Positions 15,705 through 23,822 of a stretch of DNA of 64,000 bases are shown one piece after another. Positions within the stretch are counted from its first letter, which is position 1, and the number at the start of each line of letters is the position of its first letter. Source of the stretch: Hallella multisaccharivorax DSM 17128 (lineage in GTDB: Bacteria; Bacteroidota; Bacteroidia; Bacteroidales; Bacteroidaceae); the NCBI RefSeq assembly GCF_000218235.1, contig NZ_GL945017.1:337297-401296 (forward strand). The letters are read 5' to 3'. Position numbers and translations under genes: made by a program. Below the pieces are notes generated by a model. That model was not told the origin of the DNA, made no database searches, and saw only the letters and a program-made list of their open reading frames with translations.

Positions 15705-15814
15705 TTGCGTCTACGGCGTAAAGACATTGCGTCTACAGTGTAAAGGCATTGCGTCTACAGTGTAAAGGCATTGCGTCTACAGTGTAGAGGCATTGCGTCT
15801 ACGGTGTAGAGGCA
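15705..15814. repeat. Tandem array, five 22-bp units with palindromic core
   Basis: Units start at 15705, 15727, 15749, 15771 and 15793, with a degenerate sixth start at 15815. Each begins TTGCGTCTAC and contains an odd palindrome: TACGGCGTA in unit 1, TACAGTGTA in units 2-4, TACGGTGTA in unit 5. The changes keep the arms complementary (G-T in unit 5). The array lies in the 370-bp gap between the converging deacylase and rpsT genes. No gene is seen in that gap; the only other feature is the rpsT terminator. Confidence 0.9.
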
Positions 15815-15847
15815 TTGTGATTGGAATGGGCTTGGGATCTGCAAAAC

Positions 15848-15878
15848 AAAAAACCGTCCTTCCACAGTGGAAGAACGG
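15848..15878 (-). terminator. Terminator of rpsT
   Basis: Arms CCGTCCTTCCAC (15854-15865) and GTGGAAGAACGG (15867-15878) pair with a single mismatch. On the minus strand the stem is followed by six T residues (complement of 15848-15853). It lies 50 bp after the rpsT stop. Confidence 0.85.
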
Positions 15879-15927
15879 CTTGAGAATGATGATGTCTCCT
15901 CTCATTTATGGCTAAGCAGACCCTGCT

Positions 15928-16182
15928 TTAGCCAAGCTTGTTGATGTACTGAGCAAGGCTTGACTTGAGATTGGCAGCCTTGTTCTTGTGGATAATGTTG
16001 GTCTTAGCCAGCTTATCCAACATTTTCTGTACGGAGGGATAGAGCTTTACAGCCTCATCCTTGTCAGTTGTAGCGCGGAGCTTGCGTACAGCGTTACGCA
16101 TCGTCTTCGCATAGTATTTGTTGTGCAATGTGCGGACCTTGGTCTGACGGATTCTCTTGATTGACGATTTGTGATTTGCCAT
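15928..16182 (-). CDS. rpsT: 30S ribosomal protein S20
   Basis: The 84-aa, strongly basic, helical protein matches S20 end to end: it starts [17 protein letters not shown] and has [15 protein letters not shown] near its end. S20 binds 16S rRNA early in small-subunit assembly. It lies 48 bp downstream of tRNA-Glu and shares its promoter, with a dedicated terminator downstream. The length is normal for the family. Confidence 0.97.
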   Translation of the reverse strand: MANHKSSIKRIRQTKVRTLHNKYYAKTMRNAVRKLRATTDKDEAVKLYPSVQKMLDKLAKTNIIHKNKAANLKSSLAQYINKLG

Positions 16183-16230
16183 CTTTATGTTATTCTTTAT
16201 TATTTCTGTTTAATGTTATCAGAGGGAGTG

Positions 16231-16302
16231 TAGTCCATAGCAGAGTCGAACTGCTCTTTAGAGAATGAAAATCTCTCGTCCTAACCGATAGACGAATGGA
16301 CC
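16231..16302 (-). tRNA. tRNA-Glu (anticodon TTC)
   Basis: Read on the minus strand, the sequence folds as a full cloverleaf: acceptor GGTCCAT/ATGGACT (G1-U72 pair), D stem GTCT/GGAC, anticodon stem AGAGA/TCTCT with loop TTTTCAT (anticodon TTC) and T arm AGCAG-TTCGACT-CTGCT. CCA is not encoded. It has 72 bases to the discriminator. The promoter lies directly upstream, and rpsT follows. Confidence 0.95.
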
Positions 16303-16323
16303 ATCGCTCTTTATAAGCGGGTG

Positions 16324-16353
16324 CAAAGTTACAGCTTTTTTATTTCGTGGCAA
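16324..16353 (-). promoter_or_regulatory. Promoter of tRNA-Glu and rpsT
   Basis: Minus-strand TTG (16351-16353), 19-bp spacer, TAACTTTG (16324-16331). It lies 22 bp upstream of the tRNA 5' end. A divergent TATATTTG at 16395-16402 probably serves recO. Confidence 0.8.
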
Positions 16354-16409
16354 AATTTTACGGGTTTATTTTTCTCTAAATGCTTGGCTTTTCTTATATT
16401 TGCAGCCTA

Positions 16410-17132
16410 ATGGAAATAAAGACAAGGCTTATCGTGCTCCGTACGGTAAAATATGGGGACTCAAGGTTGATAGTGGATGCTCTGACAGCCGAGGCGGGGA
16501 GAGTGTCTTTCATTACCAGTTTGTCACGGACAGGAAGGGGCAAGGCCAAGGTCCAGTTTTTCCAGCCGCTCTCTATCCTTGATGTGGTTTATGATGACCG
16601 GAAAGGTAAGGGCTTGCCGCATTTCAAGGACATCCGGCTGGCTTTCCCCTATGTGTCTATCCCTTTTTCTCCCGTGAAGTTGTCTATCTGCTTGTTTCTC
16701 GCAGAGTTTCTCACCTATGCTTCTCGTGGTGAAAATAATAATGATCACCTTGCGGCTTTTGTGGAGAATAGTTTGCGTTGGCTCGACGGAGCTTCAGCTA
16801 ACTATGCCAATTTTCATTTGGTTTTCATGATGCGTGTGTCGTTGTTCATCGGGTTTTACCCTAATATGGAGGGCTATAGCGATGGTTCGTGGTTTGATCT
16901 GCGTGACAGTTGCTTCTCTCCGGTGTGCCCGCCCCATCCTGATTATCTAAGTCCGGCTGATGCCTCGCGGGTGCGTGTGCTCTTGCGGATGACCTTTGAG
17001 AACATGCACTTGTTTCGTATGAATCGTGAGGAGAGAAACAAATGCGTGGAGGTGATAATGATGTATTACCGCCTCCACGTACCTGACTTCCCTGAGCTTC
17101 GCTCATTGGAAGTGCTGAAAACCTTGTTTTAA
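16410..17132 (+). CDS. recO: DNA repair protein RecO
   Basis: The 240-aa protein helps load RecA onto SSB-coated single-stranded DNA in the RecFOR pathway. The N-terminal OB-fold start (TRLIVLRTVKYGDSRLIVDA) and the region SFITSLSRTGRGKAKVQFFQ match the family. The C-terminal part is helical, and the family's zinc-binding Cys set is not evident: only two Cys are near CFSPVCPPHP. The start MEIKTRLIVL at 16410 is chosen because the upstream ATG at 16380 lies before the -7 box. Its stop codon directly abuts the stop codon of the convergent yqeY gene, with no bases between. Confidence 0.9.
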   Translation: MEIKTRLIVLRTVKYGDSRLIVDALTAEAGRVSFITSLSRTGRGKAKVQFFQPLSILDVVYDDRKGKGLPHFKDIRLAFPYVSIPFSPVKLSICLFLAEFLTYASRGENNNDHLAAFVENSLRWLDGASANYANFHLVFMMRVSLFIGFYPNMEGYSDGSWFDLRDSCFSPVCPPHPDYLSPADASRVRVLLRMTFENMHLFRMNREERNKCVEVIMMYYRLHVPDFPELRSLEVLKTLF

Positions 17133-17585
17133 TTATGCGAGGAGTTTTCTGACGATAGTTGAGATCACCTTACCGTCAGCTTTTCCGGCCATTTGCTTGG
17201 TGGCCATCCCCATCACTTTACCCATGTCTTTCATTCCTTCGGCCCCTGTCTGTACAATGATGTCCTTTACGGTAGCCTCTATCTGCTCTTCAGTCAGCGG
17301 CTTTGGCAAGAACTCTTTGTAGACGTTGACCTGTGCCAGCTCACCCTCCGCCAGCTCCTGACGGCTGGCTTTGGTATAGATGTCTGCGCTTTCCTCACCT
17401 TGCTTGACAAGCTTCTGAAGGATTTTCATAGCTTTGTCATCGGGGAGCGTATCGTTGGCTCCAGGTGCTGTCTTCGCTTCAAGAAACACTTTCTTTGCAT
17501 TGCGCAGTGCTTCCAGGCGTACTTTGTCGTGAGCCTTCATGGCTTCACGGATGCCTCTACTGACCTGATCGAAAATTGAATCCAT
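17133..17585 (-). CDS. yqeY: GatB/YqeY domain protein
   Basis: The 150-aa helical protein is of the YqeY family, related to the tRNA-binding tail of the amidotransferase subunit GatB. Its biochemical role is unproven. Diagnostic segments are IREAMKAHDKVRLEALRNAK near the start and MKDMGKVMGMATKQMAGKAD near the end. It is the last gene of the division cluster, 25 bp after the ftsZ stop. The start MDSIFDQVSR at 17585 fits the family; the frame stays open far upstream but overlaps ftsZ in another frame. Confidence 0.93.
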   Translation of the reverse strand: MDSIFDQVSRGIREAMKAHDKVRLEALRNAKKVFLEAKTAPGANDTLPDDKAMKILQKLVKQGEESADIYTKASRQELAEGELAQVNVYKEFLPKPLTEEQIEATVKDIIVQTGAEGMKDMGKVMGMATKQMAGKADGKVISTIVRKLLA

Positions 17586-17610
17586 GATATGATTGTAATC
17601 AAAAAAGAAG

Positions 17611-18951
17611 TTATGCGAAACTGATGACGCTGGGCTCTGCGTCGCTCTTATCCTCTGAGACCTCGTCCTGCTCTGCGGCACAGCCTTGCTTTCTGATGTC
17701 TTCGAGCATGGGCCGTGTGCGTTTGTAGGTCGGTGTATTCTCCACGGCGAGGATGATGTCGTCGTTGTCGAGGTCATTAGGCTGGAAAATGTAGATATGC
17801 GGGCGGCGCTTGCGAAGGGAGTTGTCGCCGTCGTTGCCGTAGTAGTGGGCAAAGCGCTCCTGCTGCTTGATGGCCTTTTCCTCTTCTTCCTCGTTGCGTT
17901 TTTTCTCTTCCAAAGTGCGGCGGGCAAGCGCTTCCTTAGGCTCCACATCCTCTACTCCGAAGCCTGTCGCGAGGATGGTAACCTTTACTTTCTTGCCCAA
18001 CTCAGGATCGATGGCCACTCCCCATTTGATTTCGAAGTCCTCGCCGAATTTGGCCATGAAGTCGTTGACATCGTTCATCTCTTCCATCATGAGGCCTTGG
18101 TTCTCCTTCTTCTCGCTGGAGAAGGCGATGGAGAGCAGGATCTTCTTGGAGTTGAACACGTTGTTGTCGTTGAGCAGCGGTGAGTTGAGTGCGTCGTCAA
18201 TGGCTTTCTTCACGCGCCCCTCTCCTTCTCCGTAGCCGGTACTCATGATGGCGACGCCGCCATCCTTGAGAACAGTCTTGACATCGTTGAAGTCGAGGTT
18301 GATGAGTCCGTGGGTCGTGATGATCTCTGCGATGCTCTTGGCTGCCACGCTGAGGGTGTCGTCGGCTTTCCCGAAGGCATCGACAAGCGTCAGCTCCGGG
18401 TAGATCTGGCGCAGGCGTTCGTTGTTGATAACCAGCAAAGCGTCAACGTGCTTGGCCATCTCCTCGACGCCGTCAAGAGCCTGGTTGATCTTCTTCGGGC
18501 CCTCGAAGCGGAAAGGAATGGTGACGATGCCCACGGTGAGGATACCCATTTCCTTGCTCACCTGCGCTATGACAGGAGCAGCTCCGGTACCCGTTCCACC
18601 GCCCATGCCTGCGGTGATAAATGCCATCTTGGTACCGTCGTCAAGCATTCGCTTGATGTCATCGATGCTTTCCATTGCTGCTTGTCGTGCGCGTGCGGGT
18701 CTGTTTCCGGCTCCGAGTCCTTCTTTTCCAAGCTGTAGGTGAACGGGAACGGGTGAGTCGTTCAAAGCCTGCGCGTCGGTGTTGCAGAGCACGAATGTTA
18801 CATCGTGGATGCCCTCACGGTACATGTGGTTGACAGCATTGCCGCCACCGCCACCGACACCAATCACTTTAATGATACTGTTTTCCTTATCAGGCTCGCC
18901 GAAATCGAGGATTGTCGGCCGCTTGCTGTCTGTATTGTTGTTGTCTGGCAT
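17611..18951 (-). CDS. ftsZ: Cell division protein FtsZ
   Basis: The 446-aa tubulin homologue polymerises with GTP into the division ring. The N-terminal nucleotide-binding GVGGGGGNAVNHM and the tubulin signature GGGTGTG (about 117-123) are intact. After the conserved core (about residue 330) comes a charged linker rich in Glu and Lys. The end holds ILAVENTPTYKRTRPMLEDI, probably the site that binds FtsA, then an acidic tail. It is followed by yqeY and preceded by ftsA (21-bp gap). Confidence 0.97.
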   Translation of the reverse strand: MPDNNNTDSKRPTILDFGEPDKENSIIKVIGVGGGGGNAVNHMYREGIHDVTFVLCNTDAQALNDSPVPVHLQLGKEGLGAGNRPARARQAAMESIDDIKRMLDDGTKMAFITAGMGGGTGTGAAPVIAQVSKEMGILTVGIVTIPFRFEGPKKINQALDGVEEMAKHVDALLVINNERLRQIYPELTLVDAFGKADDTLSVAAKSIAEIITTHGLINLDFNDVKTVLKDGGVAIMSTGYGEGEGRVKKAIDDALNSPLLNDNNVFNSKKILLSIAFSSEKKENQGLMMEEMNDVNDFMAKFGEDFEIKWGVAIDPELGKKVKVTILATGFGVEDVEPKEALARRTLEEKKRNEEEEEKAIKQQERFAHYYGNDGDNSLRKRRPHIYIFQPNDLDNDDIILAVENTPTYKRTRPMLEDIRKQGCAAEQDEVSEDKSDAEPSVISFA

Positions 18952-18972
18952 ATTTCCTTTCAGTCTAAGAGA

Positions 18973-20403
18973 TTACTTTTCTTCTTCGTCGGGTTCTGTC
19001 ATCTTCTTGACAAAGGCCTTGAATTTATTAATAAATTTGTGTGTCGATGTCGGTGTCTCGGTTGCATTGTTTCCCTCATCGGCATTATCGGTCTTGCCAT
19101 TGTTAATGTCGGCTGATCCCGTTGGCCTTGTCTGAATATAGGGCTTCTCTTCCATGACCTTTCCAGTAGGGTTGACGGGTTGTGTGGTCGGAATGGTCGT
19201 CGTTGTGTCAAGAGTTGTCTTTGGCTGCTGATTCTCGAAGAGCTCTCCGGTGATGTCGTTGCCTGCGCAATTCTGATCGCCTTTAGCGAGAATGGCGAGT
19301 ACGGTGCACAACCGCCCATCCTTGGCATTGACAGTGGGGTTGCCTGACTTGATGGTCTCGTTAACGAATTTGGCGGTTCTGACCTTTTCAATGTGCGTAT
19401 AGAGCCGGAAGGCACGTTCGATATTGCGGATATTGCTGCTTCCGCCCGTGAGGATGATGCCGCCTAAGAGTTTGTCGATGTACTCGTCTGGAATCTGGCT
19501 TCTGACGTTCTCGATGATCTCTCGCATACGGGCTTCCACAATGTCAACAAATTTGACCATCTCCACTTTCCGTTCATTGTCAATGGGGTAGGAGAATGTC
19601 GGATCGATGTCGTTTCCGTCAGTGAACGCGCTGGCATATTTGATTTTCATCTTTTCGGCGGTCTCATCGTCTATCTGCAGGGAGGCGATGTCTTTTGTGA
19701 TATTGTTGCCTCCCAATGGTATGACGACGAGTTTCCGGAGAATGTTCCGGTGATAGATGCTCACTGTGGTGGTGTCGGCACCCATGTCGACGAGTACGCA
19801 TCCTCCTCGCTTTTCAGCTTCTGTCAGCACGCTGTCGGCCAATGCCAACGGTGAGATGTACATATCGAGAATGCTGATGTTGGCTTGGTCGAAGCATTTT
19901 TTCAGTCTCCGGTAGAATTCTCTGCGGCAAAGAATATTGAGGAAATTGCCTTCCAATCGCTTGCAGGGCACGCCGACAGGTGGCTCGGACTGATATTGGT
20001 TGTCGACTTTATACTCGAGTGTGACCGCATCCAGAATCTGTTTGTCAGGATATTGCATGCTGCGGTTGGCATCCATGAGCTCGTTGATCATGTCCTGCGT
20101 CACCTCACTTTCATTGGAGATTTCCCTGACATTGGTGTTTTTCACGCTGATAATGGATTGGCCTCCGAATCCGACGTAGACATGTGCAATGCGTGTCTTG
20201 AGAGTGACCTCCAGCTTCTTGATGATGTTGGAAAGCGCTTGTACGGTCTTGTCTATGTTGTGCACAACGCCCTTGCGGATGCAGTTAGAGCCCTCCTCCT
20301 GCGCCAAAGCAAGAACTGTGATGCTACCATCCTTGTTTTTCCTTCCCGCGATACCGGTTATCTTGGATGATCCTAATTCGATTGCTACTATAAATTCTGC
20401 CAT
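18973..20403 (-). CDS. ftsA: Cell division protein FtsA
   Basis: The 476-aa actin-like ATPase tethers FtsZ to the membrane. It begins with the phosphate-1 motif VAIELGSSKITGIAG and has the phosphate-2 region VLVDMGADTTTVSIYH and the adenosine motif IILTGGSSNIRNIE. A Thr/Pro/Asn-rich linker of about 80 residues follows the core. The C-terminus (HKFINKFKAFVKKMTEPDEE) is a basic amphipathic helix typical of the membrane-targeting sequence. It is placed between ftsQ (15-bp gap) and ftsZ. Confidence 0.96.
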   Translation of the reverse strand: MAEFIVAIELGSSKITGIAGRKNKDGSITVLALAQEEGSNCIRKGVVHNIDKTVQALSNIIKKLEVTLKTRIAHVYVGFGGQSIISVKNTNVREISNESEVTQDMINELMDANRSMQYPDKQILDAVTLEYKVDNQYQSEPPVGVPCKRLEGNFLNILCRREFYRRLKKCFDQANISILDMYISPLALADSVLTEAEKRGGCVLVDMGADTTTVSIYHRNILRKLVVIPLGGNNITKDIASLQIDDETAEKMKIKYASAFTDGNDIDPTFSYPIDNERKVEMVKFVDIVEARMREIIENVRSQIPDEYIDKLLGGIILTGGSSNIRNIERAFRLYTHIEKVRTAKFVNETIKSGNPTVNAKDGRLCTVLAILAKGDQNCAGNDITGELFENQQPKTTLDTTTTIPTTQPVNPTGKVMEEKPYIQTRPTGSADINNGKTDNADEGNNATETPTSTHKFINKFKAFVKKMTEPDEEEK

Positions 20404-20418
20404 TGGGATATGTCTACT

Positions 20419-21213
20419 TTATTCAGTTTTTCTTTTCTTGCAAATGATCTGATTGTCAAATTCCACGTTGATATAGGAGTATTTATTCCATCCGGCCTGT
20501 GAGAGACCGTATTTGTAGAATTTCTGCAGCCTGTCCATCTTGCGGTTGGCATAGTCGGTGACGAGTTGCTTTCGCTGAGCGATGTATTTGGTCTGTGGTA
20601 GTTGACCGATATATAATATGTTGTTTCCCACACGCGGTACAAGTTCAATGCCCCCGTTCGGTAGTACGTTGATTTGCTCTATTTGGTTCTGCCAGAATTC
20701 ATTGGCCATGATGGCGTCGGAGAGATAGGCAATGTAGTTGCGTGCAAACCATCTGTCGATCCACCCCGTAGCAATGATGAGGTTGCTGGTGTAGTGGGAG
20801 TTGGGCATGATGCGGTGGTCGTCGTCGAGATAGTAGTCATCGCCGTTGGCAGCCATGATATGCAGGGTGGGCATTCGCTGTGTGAGTGTGATCCACACAT
20901 GTCCGTCCTGCGTCTTATAGCATTCCGCGTTTTTGATGAACGGACTTTGCCGTAGCTTTTCTTCGATTTCCCTGCTGTTGATGTAGCGAAGCTCTTTCTT
21001 GAGGGGATAGAGACCGTTTCTGACGAGTCGCCCTTTAATCTCTTGGGGGGAAATGAACCCATTAGTTGCCTCGTCCTGGACATTGATATTCACTTGCGTG
21101 CAGACTATATCGGATTCCGACTTCTTGTTGAAAGCCGTCATGGCGATAACGATATAGGTTCCTAACACTATATCGCTGCCCACAAGTAATATTCTTTTCC
21201 AGTTGACGTGCAT
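20419..21213 (-). CDS. ftsQ: Cell division protein FtsQ/DivIB-like
   Basis: The 264-aa protein has one N-terminal membrane helix (about 8-27, ILLVGSDIVLGTYIVIAMTA) and a periplasmic part with a POTRA-like region (about 45-110, GFISPQEIKGRLVRNGLYPL then IEEKLRQSPFIKNAECYKTQ). It links the cytoplasmic FtsA/FtsZ machinery with the septal synthases FtsW/FtsI. The sequence diverges from proteobacterial FtsQ, but the position between murC and ftsA and the topology support the call. Confidence 0.88.
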   Translation of the reverse strand: MHVNWKRILLVGSDIVLGTYIVIAMTAFNKKSESDIVCTQVNINVQDEATNGFISPQEIKGRLVRNGLYPLKKELRYINSREIEEKLRQSPFIKNAECYKTQDGHVWITLTQRMPTLHIMAANGDDYYLDDDHRIMPNSHYTSNLIIATGWIDRWFARNYIAYLSDAIMANEFWQNQIEQINVLPNGGIELVPRVGNNILYIGQLPQTKYIAQRKQLVTDYANRKMDRLQKFYKYGLSQAGWNKYSYINVEFDNQIICKKRKTE

Positions 21214-21243
21214 GGATTGTTGTGTTTAGAGATTGCGTCGTGT

Positions 21244-22620
21244 TTATTTGGCGTTGATGATTTTCACCATTTCCGGTACCATATTGTCGAGGTCTCCGGC
21301 ACCCAGTATCACTAAGACATCGAAGTCACGATTCTTAACCATATCAAGTACCTCCTCTTTCCTGATCATGCTTTTTTCTACGTTTTCTCCGAGGTTGTCA
21401 TAGATGAGTTCTGATGTTACGCCGGGAATGGGCTGCTCTCGCGCGGGATAAATCTCAGTAAGGATGACCTCGTCGAAGTGGCTCAGTGCGTCTGCGAACT
21501 CTTTGTAGAAATCGCGGGTGCGGGTGTAGAGGTGCGGCTGGAATATCACCGTGATCTTGCGTGAAGGATAAATCTCGCGCAGGCTTTTAGCGCACTGGAG
21601 GATTTCTTTCGGGTGATGGCCGTAGTCGGAAAGCAGTACATGGCGGTCGTTGCGGATCTTGAAGTCAAAGCGGCGCTCCACGCCATGATAGGTCTCCATA
21701 CCGTATTTTATCTCGTTGGCGGTACAGCCGTTGAGCTGTGCCATAGCCATGGCAGCTACTCCGTTCTCGATATTGATGGGAATGGGCTGGCCGAGTTTCA
21801 CGTCGGTGATGTTGCCTTTTGGCGAAATGAAATCGAACGTGATCTCTCCATTCTCAATCTTGATGTTCTCAGCGTGGAAATCACCTTTGTCGCGGCTATA
21901 GGTGTAAGTCTTTACGCTGTCTTGCACATGAGGCTTCATTTCCAGATCAGTGTGGATGATAAGGGTGCCCCCGGGCTGTATGAGCTCGGTGTAATGGCGG
22001 AAGCTTTCCAAGTAGGCCTCTTTGGTGCCATAGATATCGAGGTGATCGGGATCCGTAGCGGTGATGACTGTCATCCATGGACGCAGCCAATGGAAGGAGC
22101 GGTCGAACTCATCGGCCTCAATGACGACATAGTCGCTGGTGTTGGAAAGGATATAGTTTGTGCCGTAATTCTTCGAGATGCCCCCTAAGAATGCGTTACA
22201 GTCTACATGGCTTTGATGCATGATATGCGCGCACATGGTCGATGTAGTAGTCTTTCCGTGTGTGCCCGCTACGCAGAGTCCTTTGTGGGTACGCGTGAGG
22301 ATGCCAAGAACCTGGGCGCGTTTCTGCACTTCAAAACCATTGTCGCGGAACCATGTGAGTTCCTTGTGTGTCGAAGGAATGGCTGCTGTATAAACGACGA
22401 GGCACGCCGCCTTGTCTTTGCAGGCATGGGGTATCTCTTCCAGGTTCTCATCGTAATGGATGAGCATGCCTTCCTTCTCCAGTTGCTTGGTAAGTGTGGA
22501 CGGTGTGCGGTCATATCCGGCAACGACAACGCCACGATGGATGAAGAATCTTGCGATGGCGCTCATGCCGATACCACCTGCACCGATGAAGTAAACGGCC
22601 TTAATATCTTTTAATTCCAT
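21244..22620 (-). CDS. murC: UDP-N-acetylmuramate--L-alanine ligase
   Basis: The 458-aa cytoplasmic ligase adds L-Ala to UDP-MurNAc, the first amino acid of the peptidoglycan stem. The Rossmann start YFIGAGGIGMSAIARFFIHR and the ATP loop VAGTHGKTTTSTMCAH are present, and DYGHHPKEI lies in the C-terminal domain. The length is normal for the family. It lies 22 bp after murG and 30 bp before ftsQ. Confidence 0.97.
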   Translation of the reverse strand: MELKDIKAVYFIGAGGIGMSAIARFFIHRGVVVAGYDRTPSTLTKQLEKEGMLIHYDENLEEIPHACKDKAACLVVYTAAIPSTHKELTWFRDNGFEVQKRAQVLGILTRTHKGLCVAGTHGKTTTSTMCAHIMHQSHVDCNAFLGGISKNYGTNYILSNTSDYVVIEADEFDRSFHWLRPWMTVITATDPDHLDIYGTKEAYLESFRHYTELIQPGGTLIIHTDLEMKPHVQDSVKTYTYSRDKGDFHAENIKIENGEITFDFISPKGNITDVKLGQPIPINIENGVAAMAMAQLNGCTANEIKYGMETYHGVERRFDFKIRNDRHVLLSDYGHHPKEILQCAKSLREIYPSRKITVIFQPHLYTRTRDFYKEFADALSHFDEVILTEIYPAREQPIPGVTSELIYDNLGENVEKSMIRKEEVLDMVKNRDFDVLVILGAGDLDNMVPEMVKIINAK

Positions 22621-22642
22621 TATTTAATAACAACTTATAGCT

Positions 22643-23755
22643 TTATCTTCTCACCAACTTAAGTACTTCGTCGGCAATGATGTCGGCGGAATTGGGTAGT
22701 CCAAGTTTCTTGATATTCTCACTGAGTGATGTTAACATCTCTTCGTCGTTGATAATGTCCAGGGCCCGTTTGAGCAACATGTCGGGAGCCTCGGCATCTT
22801 TTACATAAATAGCTGCGTCTTTATTGACGAGAGCCATGGCGTTTTTGGTTTGATGGTCTTCCGCTACATTAGGACTTGGCACCAAAATGACAGGCTTCCC
22901 GATGAGGCAAAATTCGCTGATGGAGCTTGCGCCCGCACGGCTGATGACAAGGTCGGCAGCCTTGTAAGCCGCGCCCATATCAGAGATGAAGTCAAGAACT
23001 TTGAGGTTGGGTATCTCTCCATAAGTTTTGACAGCTTCGCTCATCTCTTGGTTATAATACTTACCTGTTTGCCAAATGAATTGCGCATCAGCATTTTTCA
23101 CCTCGTCAAGATGCAGCCTCATACTGTCGTTGATAGTTCTTGCGCCAAGGCTTCCACCTACCAGGAGTACCGTTTTCTTGTTTGGATCAAGGCCGAATTT
23201 CTGCCTTGCCTCTTCTTTTGAGATACTGTCGTTGACAACATTCTGCCTGACAGGATTGCCTGTTATAATGATCTTGTCAGAGGGGAAGAACCTTTCCATG
23301 CCATTGTAGGCCACGCAAATTTTCTCTACTTTATTGGCAAGCATCTTATTAGTTTTTCCAGCATAGGAGTTTTGTTCTTGAATCAGGCACGGTACACCTA
23401 AGCTGTGAGCTGCGTCAAGGGCGGCAGCGCTGGCGTAGCCACCAACTCCTACGGCCACATCAGGCCTGAATGTACGCACGATGCGCTTTGCCATGAGTTT
23501 GCTGCGGAGGAAATCAATGGCGACACCAATGTTTTTAAGCGAGTAGATCGGCCGTACCAAGCCTCTTACGGGTAGGCCTTTGATCTCATAACCAGCTTGT
23601 GGAACGCGTTGCATTTCCATTCTGCCTAATGCTCCCACAAACAAAATCTTTGCTTCTGGATGCTTGGCCTTGATGGCATTGGCAATACTGACTGCCGGGA
23701 AAATATGTCCGCCGGTGCCTCCTCCGCTGATGATAACTCTTAGCTCTTTTTCCAT
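22643..23755 (-). CDS. murG: UDP-GlcNAc transferase MurG (lipid II synthesis)
   Basis: The 370-aa glycosyltransferase family 28 enzyme transfers GlcNAc to lipid I to make lipid II on the inner face of the membrane. The N-terminal G-loop ISGGGTGGHIFPAVSIANAI and the second glycine-rich loop LLVGGSLGARTINDSM are present. The UDP-binding ISRAGASSISEFCLIGKPV is typical. It lies between ftsW (67-bp gap) and murC. Confidence 0.97.
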   Translation of the reverse strand: MEKELRVIISGGGTGGHIFPAVSIANAIKAKHPEAKILFVGALGRMEMQRVPQAGYEIKGLPVRGLVRPIYSLKNIGVAIDFLRSKLMAKRIVRTFRPDVAVGVGGYASAAALDAAHSLGVPCLIQEQNSYAGKTNKMLANKVEKICVAYNGMERFFPSDKIIITGNPVRQNVVNDSISKEEARQKFGLDPNKKTVLLVGGSLGARTINDSMRLHLDEVKNADAQFIWQTGKYYNQEMSEAVKTYGEIPNLKVLDFISDMGAAYKAADLVISRAGASSISEFCLIGKPVILVPSPNVAEDHQTKNAMALVNKDAAIYVKDAEAPDMLLKRALDIINDEEMLTSLSENIKKLGLPNSADIIADEVLKLVRR

Positions 23756-23822
23756 TTTGCTACATTTTCGGCAAAAGTAATCATTTTTTTTGTTATAGTG
23801 ACTATTATTTGTCGAAATTATT

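Noticed and set aside
15705..15814. CRISPR array
   Set aside because: The 22-bp units are contiguous with no unique spacers between them, and no cas gene is present; the same holds for the arrays at 34451 and 61667.
17586..17948. N-terminal extension of yqeY
   Set aside because: It lies inside ftsZ in another frame and reads as Arg/Thr/Ser-rich noise.
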